From the NCBI RefSeq assembly GCF_033971885.1, contig NZ_JALBUS010000012.1, positions 1-62,466 of the forward strand: a stretch of 62,466 bases of DNA. Reading direction: 5' to 3'. The position numbers and the translations under genes are program-made. Positions 23,284 through 32,900 of the stretch are shown here, piece by piece (within the stretch, counting starts at the first letter, position 1; each line of letters starts with the position of its first letter). The notes beneath the pieces are model-generated. The model made no database searches, was not told where the DNA came from, and was given only the letters and a program-made list of their open reading frames with translations. The DNA is from Absicoccus intestinalis. Lineage in GTDB: Bacteria > Bacillota_I > Bacilli_A > Erysipelotrichales > Erysipelotrichaceae.

Positions 23284-24642
23284 AAAATAAACGATATAAC
23301 CCTGCACAAAAATGATGAGGATCAATAAAGGAATAATGACACTACAATACCATCGAACTGATTTTGGAAATCGAATACCCTGTCCACTATTGGCTTCCTG
23401 CAAGAAATGCTTCCATCCCCAACCTTTTTTGGCAGTACAAAACAATACATAGATCATTGATCCCAAAGGCAATAAATTATTCGAAACAATAAAATCCTCA
23501 AGATCTTGGATGGTTGTACCCGCACCCAAAGGTTGAATAAAAGACCATACATTGAAACCCAATGCACAAGGCAAAGATAAGAACAATACCCCAAAACAAC
23601 TCACCAATAAATTTTGCGTACGATTCCATCCCGTTAATTCTTTGGTCATGGTCAGGATGTTTTGAAAAACCGCAATAATGGTCGTGAAAGCCGCAAAACT
23701 CATAAATAAAAAGAACAAAGCACCCCAAATATTGCCACCCGCCATATTCGCAAAAATATTGGGCAAAGAAACAAAAATCAAACCAGGTCCTTGTCCTGGA
23801 TCGATATGATACGCAAAACAAGCCGGGATCACGATCAATCCTGCTACAATGGCAACAAACGTATCCAAGGCAACCACCTGCATCGCTTCCGAAGTCAAAC
23901 GTCGATCTTTATCAATAAAAGAACCAAAGATTGCGATGGCCCCGATGCCTAAAGATAACGTAAAGAAGGCTTGTCCCATAGCCGCAAAAATCACATTTCC
24001 AATGCCATATTGTGTCATTTTATGAAAATCAGGCACGAGATAATATCTCAAACCAGCACTAGCACCTGGCAAAGTCACTGAACGAATCGCTAAAATGACC
24101 ATCAAACCCAATAAACAAATCATCATGGTCTTAGAAACTTTTTCTAAACCGTCTACTAATCCTTTGGATACCACAAAAAAGCCCAGTACGACAACAAAGA
24201 TCATATACCCAACATTGATACTTGGACTGGCCAACATATGGTTAAACGTCGCCGTGATTTGTTCTGCACTCGCATTTTGAAAAGAACCAATGATCATTTT
24301 ATAGAAATAATACACCATCCAACCACAGACAGTCGTGTAAAACATCATTAATAAATAATTTCCAATCAAACACCAATATTTCATCCAGTGCCAATGCGTT
24401 CCTTTTGGCTCAAGGACATCAAACGATTGCGCCGCACTTTTTTGACTGGCCCGACCTACACTGTATTCCATGACCATGACAGGCAAACCTAAGATCAATA
24501 AAAAAAACAAATAAATCAATACAAAAGCAGCACCCCCATATTTTCCCGTAATATATGGGAAACGCCAAACATTTCCTAATCCAATAGCACAACCAGCACT
24601 GATCAAGATAAATCCCAATCGGCTGGAAAAACGATCTCGCAT
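23275..24642 (-). CDS. Sodium-dependent amino-acid symporter, NSS/SNF family, 455 aa
   Basis: The LeuT/MhsT fold: LGFILISAGCAIGLGNVWRF carries the unwound helix 1 with the Na+ and substrate-binding GLGN motif, followed by FPYITGKYGGAAFVLIYLFF. About 11-12 hydrophobic segments. Bacterial members import amino acids, often aromatic ones, with Na+. ATG 24642 has GGAGAG 6 nt upstream; a TTG two codons earlier is less likely. It lies next to two TrpXYZ-type ABC systems, which supports aromatic amino-acid uptake. Confidence 0.9.
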   Translation of the reverse strand: MRDRFSSRLGFILISAGCAIGLGNVWRFPYITGKYGGAAFVLIYLFFLLILGLPVMVMEYSVGRASQKSAAQSFDVLEPKGTHWHWMKYWCLIGNYLLMMFYTTVCGWMVYYFYKMIIGSFQNASAEQITATFNHMLASPSINVGYMIFVVVLGFFVVSKGLVDGLEKVSKTMMICLLGLMVILAIRSVTLPGASAGLRYYLVPDFHKMTQYGIGNVIFAAMGQAFFTLSLGIGAIAIFGSFIDKDRRLTSEAMQVVALDTFVAIVAGLIVIPACFAYHIDPGQGPGLIFVSLPNIFANMAGGNIWGALFFLFMSFAAFTTIIAVFQNILTMTKELTGWNRTQNLLVSCFGVLFLSLPCALGFNVWSFIQPLGAGTTIQDLEDFIVSNNLLPLGSMIYVLFCTAKKGWGWKHFLQEANSGQGIRFPKSVRWYCSVIIPLLILIIFVQGYIVYFAG

Positions 24643-24669
24643 ATTCAACTCTCCTTACATAACGGTACA

Positions 24670-24698
24670 ATAGTATCAATAATCTGTATTTATTTCAA
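24670..24698 (-). promoter_or_regulatory. Promoter of the NSS symporter gene
   Basis: Minus strand: -35 TTGAAA (24693-24698), 17-bp spacer, -10 TACTAT (24670-24675). Confidence 0.7.
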
Positions 24699-24721
24699 TG
24701 ATTCATCGTTTATGGTACAAT
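24693..24721 (+). promoter_or_regulatory. Promoter of asnA, sharing its -35 with the divergent promoter
   Basis: Plus strand: -35 TTTCAA (24693-24698), 17-bp spacer, extended -10 TGGTACAAT (TACAAT at 24716-24721). The -35 hexamer is exactly the reverse complement of the -35 of the symporter promoter. Confidence 0.65.
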
Positions 24722-24747
24722 CAAAAGGTATGTAGAAAGGAGTCCTT

Positions 24748-25755
24748 ATGACACTGATATTACCTGAAAATTACGATCCTGTCTTGGATATACGCCATAC
24801 CCAAGAAGCCATCAAATACATTCGTGACACATTTCAAAGAGAATTCGGCAACGAACTCCATCTTTCCCGCGTTTCCGCACCACTTTTTGTCACCAAAAGC
24901 TCGGGCTTGAACGACAATCTAAATGGCGTAGAAACCCCTGTACATTTTGATATGAAAGCTCTTCCGAATGAAGACATTGAAGTTGTGCATTCACTTGCCA
25001 AATGGAAACGATTTGCACTTAAAAAATACGGTTTCCAAATGCATACCGGCCTTTACACCAATATGAATGCGATTCGCAAAGATGAAGACCTCGATAATTT
25101 ACACTCTGCCTATGTGGATCAATGGGATTGGGAAAAGATCATCACCAAAGAAGAACGTAACGAAGAAACGCTTCGCCAAGTCGTTCGTCATATTTTTAAA
25201 GTGATCAAACACATGGAACACGAAGTTTGGTACAAATATCCAGAAGCGGTCAATCATCTACCCGACGATATTCACTTCATCACAACGCAAGAACTATTGG
25301 ATCTCTATCCTAATCTGGATGCACGCCAGCGAGAAAATGCGATTGCTAAAAAATACGGTTGTGTCTTCATCATGAAAATTGGCGATACCCTTTCCAATGG
25401 CGAAAAACATGACGGACGTGCTCCCGATTATGATGATTGGCAACTCAATGGCGACATCATGTTCTGGTTTGAACCCCTCCAATGCGCATTGGAAATCAGT
25501 TCTATGGGCATTCGTGTTGATGAAAATTCTTTGGTTGAACAATTAAAGAAAGAAAATTGTACGGAACGCATGGAATTACCTTATCATCAAGCCATCCTCA
25601 ATCGAGAGCTGCCCTATACCATTGGTGGTGGCATTGGTCAATCTCGTTTGTGTATGTTGCTGCTGAAAAAAGCTCACATTGGTGAAGTCCAAGCCAGCAT
25701 ATGGCCAGAAGATATGATCCAAGCTTGCAAAGCCCACCATATACAGATCCTATAA
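24748..25755 (+). CDS. asnA: Aspartate--ammonia ligase, 335 aa
   Basis: An ammonia-dependent asparagine synthetase, making Asn from Asp, NH3 and ATP; the fold is that of class II aminoacyl-tRNA synthetases. Typical motifs are present: RVSAPLFVTKSSGLNDNLNG near the start, VEQWDWEK-like VDQWDWEKII, and the C-terminal TIGGGIGQSRLCMLLLKKAH. Length is normal. ATG 24748 has AAAGGAG upstream. It is a single-gene unit flanked by its own promoter and a strong terminator. Confidence 0.95.
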   Translation: MTLILPENYDPVLDIRHTQEAIKYIRDTFQREFGNELHLSRVSAPLFVTKSSGLNDNLNGVETPVHFDMKALPNEDIEVVHSLAKWKRFALKKYGFQMHTGLYTNMNAIRKDEDLDNLHSAYVDQWDWEKIITKEERNEETLRQVVRHIFKVIKHMEHEVWYKYPEAVNHLPDDIHFITTQELLDLYPNLDARQRENAIAKKYGCVFIMKIGDTLSNGEKHDGRAPDYDDWQLNGDIMFWFEPLQCALEISSMGIRVDENSLVEQLKKENCTERMELPYHQAILNRELPYTIGGGIGQSRLCMLLLKKAHIGEVQASIWPEDMIQACKAHHIQIL

Positions 25756-25785
25756 AAAAAGATCCCCTTAGGCGGGATCTTTTTT
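25754..25785. terminator. Bidirectional terminator after asnA
   Basis: AAAAAAAGATCCC (25754-25766) pairs with GGGATCTTTTTT (25774-25785) around a 7-nt loop. It serves asnA and the convergent gene ending at 25768. Confidence 0.9.
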
Positions 25786-26052
25786 AATGCGTGCATTGGA
25801 ATACGAATACTTGATTTCCATCGATGCGAAAGCAGAAACCGGAACTTCTTGATCGTTTAAATAATAGGCTCCCTTTTCAATTCGAGCATCAGCCCCATAC
25901 GGTTTGCCTTCATAGACGATGGCCCCACAAAAAGCCAATGCATCCACGATTTCGGTTTCATCAAATGTGTCCGTTACCACATTGACCGAAACTATGGTTT
26001 TTGATAACTGTTTTTGACAATACGAATAAAACTTTTGCACTTCTTCAAACAT
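25768..26052 (-). CDS. Hypothetical protein, 94 aa, downstream of rpoC
   Basis: A small soluble protein (FEEVQKFYSYCQKQLSKTIV, then YEGKPYGADARIEKGAYYLN) with no signal or membrane segment. No family recognised. GGAGG lies 4 nt before the ATG and directly after the T run of the rpoC terminator, so the gene is probably expressed by readthrough from rpoBC. Its own 3' end runs into the asnA bidirectional terminator. Confidence 0.6.
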   Translation of the reverse strand: MFEEVQKFYSYCQKQLSKTIVSVNVVTDTFDETEIVDALAFCGAIVYEGKPYGADARIEKGAYYLNDQEVPVSAFASMEIKYSYSNARIKKDPA

Positions 26053-26061
26053 AAAACCTCC

Positions 26062-26088
26062 AAAAAAAGGAGCTTCAAAAGCTCCTTA
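26062..26088 (-). terminator. Terminator of rpoBC
   Basis: A strong stem (AAGGAGCTT/AAGCTCCTT on the minus strand) followed by seven T residues, beginning at the rpoC stop codon. Confidence 0.9.
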
Positions 26089-29000
26089 TTCATCCATGGA
26101 TGATGATTCTTCAGCTGGGGTATTTTCCGCCACCAACTTATCAAATTGTGTATCTGCTTCTTTTTGATGCATACGCTCTAAACGTTGATCACGTAATTCT
26201 TTCGCTTTAGCAGCTACCAAATCATTTTGTGGACGATGTCCATGACAACCGGTTCCTGCTGGAATCAGCTTACCAATCATGACATTTTCTTTCATACCAC
26301 GTAAATGATCCGTCTTTCCTTTGATCGTTGCATCCGTTAATACTTTGGTCGTTTCTTGGAACGAAGCTGCCGACAAGAACGAATCCGTTTCGACTGACGA
26401 TTTCGAAATACCCAATAAAATTGGTTTGAATTTCGCCGGTTGTTTTCCTTCCAACAAATATTTGCGGTTGATCCGTGTAATCTCATTTAATGATTTTTGC
26501 ACACCAATATTGAGATCCGTATCTCCTTTATCCGTTACGATGACATTGCGCATCATCTGCATGATCATGACTTCCAAGTGTTTATCCGAAATCTCGATAC
26601 CTTGCGATTGATAAACCTTCTTTACTTCTTTCAAGATATAATCCTGCACTTCACGAACCCCGGCAACACGCAATAATTCTTTTGGATCCAATGGACCTTC
26701 GGTCAAAGCTTCACCAGCCTCGATATGGTTTCCAACACGGACCCATTCACGCAATTCCTGATTGGCATTGATCTTATGGGAAACACTTTCTTTTTCCGAA
26801 GTGATGATGACTTCTTGACGCTTCGTACCTTCAATATTTTCAATCGAAGTGATTTCACCAGAAATCTGGGCAATGACCGCAACACCTTTTGGTTTACGTG
26901 CTTCAAACAATTCTTCGACACGAGGCAAACCTTGGGTAATATCACCCGTACCCGCACCGGCTACACCACCAGTATGGAAAGTACGCATGGTCAACTGGGT
27001 ACCTGGTTCACCAATGGATTGGGCCGCCATGACACCAACGGCTTCACCCACTTCAACATCTTTACCCGTTGCCATATTTTTACCATAGCACTTACGACAT
27101 ACACCTGTACTTGATTTACAAGTAAATACGGAACGAATATACATACCGGTAATACCGGCTTCGACAATCTTCTTGGCCATGTCATCGGAAATATATTCAT
27201 CACTTGCCAAGATCAATTCACCCGTATTTGGATCAACGACATCTTGTTTGGAATAACGACCTGCAATTCGATCTTGGAAACTTTCAATGACAGTATTGGT
27301 CTTACGATCAACAAGATCTTCGACCCAAGATCCCTTATCGGTTCCACAATCGTCTTCTTGGATAATGACACCTTGGGCAACATCCACCAAACGACGCGTC
27401 AAATAACCCGATTCAGCCGTCTTCAAAGCGGTATCGGTCAAACCTTTACGTACACCATGGGTCGAGGTAAAGAACTCACTTACGTTCAATCCTTCACGGA
27501 AACACGAATAGATAGGGACCTCGATGATGCTTGGTACAAATTCACCATGGGTTGATTTGGCATGTCCAGGACGCGCCATCAAACCACGCATACCGGCTAA
27601 CTGTGTAAAGTTCGAACGGTTACCACGAGCACCGGAATCCGCCATCATAAAGATTGGATTCTTACGGTCCATGTTGGCAACCAAGCTATCCGCGATCTCA
27701 TCTTTGATCGTATCCCACAAACCACTTAAGTGAGATTCCCACTCTTGCATGGTCAACATACCTTTACGTTGTAGACGTTTTAATTGTTCGGCCTTTTGAC
27801 GACCTTCTTCCACTTTTTCTTCTTTATTTGGAGCCACTTCGATATCACTTAAAGCAACCGTGATACCTGCAACTGTTGAATATTTAAATCCCAAAGCTTT
27901 GATTTGATCCAATACTTCCGCAGTTTGATCCACACTGTAACGACGGAATACTTCCGCAATGACTTTTCCTAAGTCCTTTTTCTTGACCGAGAAATCTTTG
28001 CCATTTTCATCACGAATTGGTAAATTCGCAACATATTCTGGAATATCCATACCTGGTTTCACAAAATAGCGTTCCGGCGTCTTTTCAAAGTTTGCTTTTG
28101 AAACTTCTTCGATGAATGGGAAATCACCGGGGAACATACTATTGAAAATGATCTTTCCTGGGGTCGTGACCAAATAATCATCGGCATGAACAGGATCAAA
28201 ACTCGATTTACCCACACCACGAACTGGTAAGGCAATACGAGAATGCAAATGAACCAAATGCGATTTATACGCCATCATAACTTCATCCACATCACTGTAT
28301 ACATGTCCTTCGGCTTCGGCAAATGTTTTCCACAAGGCAGCTTCTTTTGGACAATCCGCATCCATATAACGCTGACTTTCCTGCAAGAACTCTTCTTTGG
28401 TTTCTTCCATGGTCAAATAATAGTTACCCATGACCATATCCTGACCTGGCGTAACGATTGGTTTTCCATCTTTTGGACCCAAAATATTATGGGAACCCAA
28501 CATCATGACCAAAGCCTCGGCACGTGCTTCTTCACTCAATGGAACGTGGATGGCCATCTGGTCACCATCAAAGTCGGCATTAAAGGCCGTACATACCAAT
28601 GGATGCAGACGCATAGCACGTCCTTCCACTAATTTTGGTAAGAAAGCTTGAATACCCAAACGGTGCAATGTAGGCGCACGATTCATCAATACAGGATATC
28701 CATCAATGACTTTTTCAACCACATCCCAAATACGTGTATCTTGTCTTTCAATTAATTTTTCAGCATTTTTAGGATTGGCAGCCAATCCCTCATTGACGAT
28801 CTCATTAATGATGAATGGCTTAAACAAATTCACTGCCATTTCACGTGGAATACCACATTGATACATTTTCAGATCCGGTCCGACCGCAATAACGGAACGA
28901 CCAGAGAAATCGACACGCTTTCCTAACAAGTTTTGACGGAAACGACCTTGTTTACCTTTCAATGAATGCGATAAGGATTTCAAAGGACGACCACCCGCAC

Positions 29001-29919
29001 CGGTAATTGGCTTGGAACGACGACCATTATCGATCAAAGCATCTACGGCTTCTTGCAACATACGTTTTTCATTTTGAACAATAATGTTTGGCGTACCCAA
29101 TTCCAATAATTTATGCAAACGATTATTACGCGTAATGACACGGCGATATAAATCATTTAAATCACTGGTCGCAAAACGTCCACCATCCAATTGCAACATG
29201 GGTCTTAGATCAGGCGGAATGACCGGAATATTGGTCAGGATCATCCATTCTGGCTTATTGTCACTATGACGGAATGCATCCACCGTATCCAAGCGTTTGA
29301 TCAATTTTTTACGTTTTTCACCTGACGCTTTTTCCAATTGTTCTTGAATATCTTGGAACTCTTTTTCCAGATCGACATTTTGTAACAATTTTAAAACAGC
29401 TTCAGCACCAGTCTTGGCTTCAAATTTATCGGAACCATAGATTGCCGCAAACTCACGATATTCACGTTCGGATAATACTTGTTTATACGTCAATTCCGTA
29501 TCTTTTGGATCGGTGACAATATAACTAACAAAATAGACAACTTCTTCCAATTGTTTTGGTGTTACATCCAGCAACAAGGCCATGCGGCTTGGAATACCAC
29601 GTAGGTACCAAATATGAGCAACCGGCGCAGCCAAATGGATATGTCCCATACGTTCACGACGAACACTGGATTTTGTGATCTCTACACCACAACGATCACA
29701 GACAACTCCTTTAAAACGAACTTTCTTATATTTACCGCAAGCGCATTCCCAGTCCTTGGTTGGACCGAAAATGCGTTCACAGAATAAGCCATCGCGCTCT
29801 GCTTTTTGACTTCGATAGTTGATTGTTTCAGGCTTCGTTACTTCACCATGTGACCATTCTAGGATCTTTTCAGGACTCGCCAAGCGAACCTGAATGGATG
29901 AAAATTGATTTATGCTCAT
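26086..29919 (-). CDS. rpoC: RNA polymerase beta' subunit, 1277 aa
   Basis: The catalytic subunit: N-terminal zinc ribbon (CACGKYKKVRFKGVVCDRC), the absolutely conserved active-site NADFDGDQMAIH with the three Mg-binding Asp, the trigger loop region (FHTGGVAGAGTGDITQGLPR), and the second zinc site (CGTDKG, CKSSTGVCRKCYG). Length is normal for Firmicutes. Its ATG overlaps the rpoB stop (ATGA), so the two are translationally coupled. Confidence 0.98.
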   Translation of the reverse strand: MSINQFSSIQVRLASPEKILEWSHGEVTKPETINYRSQKAERDGLFCERIFGPTKDWECACGKYKKVRFKGVVCDRCGVEITKSSVRRERMGHIHLAAPVAHIWYLRGIPSRMALLLDVTPKQLEEVVYFVSYIVTDPKDTELTYKQVLSEREYREFAAIYGSDKFEAKTGAEAVLKLLQNVDLEKEFQDIQEQLEKASGEKRKKLIKRLDTVDAFRHSDNKPEWMILTNIPVIPPDLRPMLQLDGGRFATSDLNDLYRRVITRNNRLHKLLELGTPNIIVQNEKRMLQEAVDALIDNGRRSKPITGAGGRPLKSLSHSLKGKQGRFRQNLLGKRVDFSGRSVIAVGPDLKMYQCGIPREMAVNLFKPFIINEIVNEGLAANPKNAEKLIERQDTRIWDVVEKVIDGYPVLMNRAPTLHRLGIQAFLPKLVEGRAMRLHPLVCTAFNADFDGDQMAIHVPLSEEARAEALVMMLGSHNILGPKDGKPIVTPGQDMVMGNYYLTMEETKEEFLQESQRYMDADCPKEAALWKTFAEAEGHVYSDVDEVMMAYKSHLVHLHSRIALPVRGVGKSSFDPVHADDYLVTTPGKIIFNSMFPGDFPFIEEVSKANFEKTPERYFVKPGMDIPEYVANLPIRDENGKDFSVKKKDLGKVIAEVFRRYSVDQTAEVLDQIKALGFKYSTVAGITVALSDIEVAPNKEEKVEEGRQKAEQLKRLQRKGMLTMQEWESHLSGLWDTIKDEIADSLVANMDRKNPIFMMADSGARGNRSNFTQLAGMRGLMARPGHAKSTHGEFVPSIIEVPIYSCFREGLNVSEFFTSTHGVRKGLTDTALKTAESGYLTRRLVDVAQGVIIQEDDCGTDKGSWVEDLVDRKTNTVIESFQDRIAGRYSKQDVVDPNTGELILASDEYISDDMAKKIVEAGITGMYIRSVFTCKSSTGVCRKCYGKNMATGKDVEVGEAVGVMAAQSIGEPGTQLTMRTFHTGGVAGAGTGDITQGLPRVEELFEARKPKGVAVIAQISGEITSIENIEGTKRQEVIITSEKESVSHKINANQELREWVRVGNHIEAGEALTEGPLDPKELLRVAGVREVQDYILKEVKKVYQSQGIEISDKHLEVMIMQMMRNVIVTDKGDTDLNIGVQKSLNEITRINRKYLLEGKQPAKFKPILLGISKSSVETDSFLSAASFQETTKVLTDATIKGKTDHLRGMKENVMIGKLIPAGTGCHGHRPQNDLVAAKAKELRDQRLERMHQKEADTQFDKLVAENTPAEESSSMDE

Positions 29920-32900
29920 TCATCTGCCTCCTGATCTTCTTCTTTTGTCTCTGTCTCTTCCATGTCATTGACAAGTTCATCTTTTTCTTCTTCAACAACT
30001 GGTTCTACTTTCTTAGGTGCTGGGACATCATCGTCATCATCTTCTGTCGTGATGTCGACTTCTTGTCCATTTTCATCTAAACAACGAATATCAATAGCTA
30101 AACCTTGCATTTCATGCATCAATACACGGAATGATTCTGGTACACCTGGTTCAGGGATATCTTTACCTTTGATGATGGCTTCATACGTCTTGATACGACC
30201 TTGGATATCATCCGACTTAATGGTCAAGATCTCTTGTAGGGTATGCGCAGCTCCATATGCTTCCAAAGCCCAAACTTCCATTTCTCCAAATCGTTGACCA
30301 CCATTTTGTGCTTTACCACCCAAAGGCTGTTGCGTAACCAAAGAATATGGCCCCGTTGCACGGGCATGTAACTTATCATCGACCATGTGGGCCAACTTGA
30401 TCATGTACATGACACCGACACTGATTCGTTCATCAAATGGTTCACCCGTCAAGCCATCATATAAGACTTGTTTTCCATCTTTGGTCATGGATGCTTCTTT
30501 CATAACATCCAATAACTCTTCATTGGATACACCATCGAATACTGGTGTCGAGAATTTGATGCCACCTAATTTACGTGCTGCATAACCCAGATGGATCTCT
30601 AAGATCTGTCCGATATTCATACGAGAAGGCACACCAAATGGGTTCAAGATGACATCAATTGGTTGTCCATCACCCGTAAATGGCATATCTTCAATTGGCA
30701 AGATTCGAGAGATGACACCTTTGTTTCCATGGCGTCCAGACATCTTGTCACCTTCTGAAATCTTACGTTTTTGTACAATATATACTTTCACTCGCGTATT
30801 CACTCCAGGAGGTAATTCCGATCCATCTCCCCGTTTAAATACACGGATGGAATGAACGATACCCGCTCCTCCATGAGGCACTTTCAATGAATTATCACGA
30901 ACTTCACGTGATTTTTCACCAAAGATTGCCAACAACAATTTTTCTTCTGGCGATACTTCACTTTGGCCTTTTGGCGTTACCTTACCGACTAAGATATCGC
31001 CTTCTTTCACTTCCGCACCAATCATGATGATGCCATTTTCATCCAATTTCGCTACGGCTTTTTCACCAACATTTGGAATATCACGCGTAATTTCTTCTGG
31101 ACCTAATTTTGTATCACGACAATCAATATCATATTCTTCAATATGTACAGACGTATATACATCATCGCGAACCATACGTTCACTCATGATGATGGCATCC
31201 TCATAGTTATATCCATACCAAGTGGAATAAGCAATGACCACATTTTGACCCAATGCCAATTCACCATTCTGCATACTTGGACCATCAGCTAAAATATCGC
31301 CTTTTTCGACTTCTTCCCCCACTTCAACAATCGGATGTTGGTTGATACAAGTGGACGCATTGCTTCGAGCAAATTTACGAAGTTGATACGTATGATCTAA
31401 GCCATCTTTATTTGTCACGACAATACGTAAACTATCGACATATTTTACGACACCATCTTCTTTGGCGACGATACCCACACCGGAATCTTTCGCAATCTTA
31501 TATTCCATACCTGTTCCTACATATGGACTATGTGGATTCAATAGTGGTACGGCTTGACGTTGCATGTTGGCACCCATCAAGGCACGCGATGCATCATCGT
31601 TTTCCAAGAATGGGACACAGGCGGTGGCAACGGAGACAATCTGTTTTGGACTGACATCGGCCAATTCCACATCTTCACGATTGGCAATGATCGTATCGCC
31701 CGCTTTACGAGCAACGACTTTTTCATTGATCAAACGACCATCACGAACCTCGTTGGCTTGGGCAATGATATAATCCGCTTCTTCATCGGCACTGAGATAA
31801 ACCGCATCTTCCGATACCGTTCCATCTTTATTGACCTTTCGATATGGTGTTTGAATGAAACCATATTCATTGATCTTCGCATAGGTTGTTAAGTTGTTGA
31901 TCAAACCAATGTTTGGTCCTTCTGGCGTTTCGATAGGACAAATACGACCATAGTGCGAGGAGTGCACGTCACGGACTTCAAAACCAGCACGATCACGCGT
32001 CAATCCACCAGGTCCTAAAGCCGAAATACGACGTTTATTGGTCAATTCGGCCAATGGATTTTGTTGGTCCATAAATTGCGACAACTGGCTTGAAGAGAAG
32101 AACTCTTTAATAGCGGCTGTCAAAGGTCGAATATTCGTTAATTTACGAGGAGTTAAAGATTCCAATTCCTGAATGGACATACGATCATGGACGACACGTT
32201 CCATACGACTTAATCCAATACGGAATTGGTTCTGGATCAATTCACCAACCGAACGAATACGACGGTTTCCTAACATATCGATATCATCGGTCGATCCAAT
32301 CCCATCCATGACATTTAAGTTATAGCCAAAGAACGCATACATATCTGGAATAGTAATTGTGTGCATATTCGCAAATGGATCATTTCCAATGATCTTGATT
32401 TCATGATCATCTTCATCTAAGACATAGACTTCTTGTACACAAGCACCAACGATCCAAAGTGTCAATTCTTCATTGGCTACACGGGAAGCAATCATCGCTT
32501 TGGTATCGGCATCCAAACGTGCCGCATCTTCTTTACCAGTCGAGATATCACGACCATTGATATCATAACGATCAATGACCAATTCCATATCGTCATCGAC
32601 AACATCCAAAGATTGGGCATTGGTCAAACGACCTAAATGATATAAATATTGTCCATAGTCTAATACAGCTTCACAATTTTCGGCTGTAAGTTGTACCGGC
32701 TGTGCAATCAAACCGGCATAAATAGGCACTTCTTCTACGGCGCCTTTTAACGCATCGACATCGACTTGAGTCAAAACGGTTCCTTGTTCAAAGAAGATAT
32801 CACCAGCCGTAATATCATCGGCTAAGATACGACCAACCAATCCTGTATTATAGCTGGTTGGGATGGAAACAATATCCGCTTCATGGAATTCCGTACGGAA

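Noticed and set aside
24095..24280. Plus-strand ORF opposite the NSS symporter
   Set aside because: A shadow of hydrophobic codons on the other strand; no start signal and no family.
29962..30297. Ser-rich plus-strand ORF opposite rpoB
   Set aside because: It mirrors the acidic C-terminal codons of rpoB and has no independent support.
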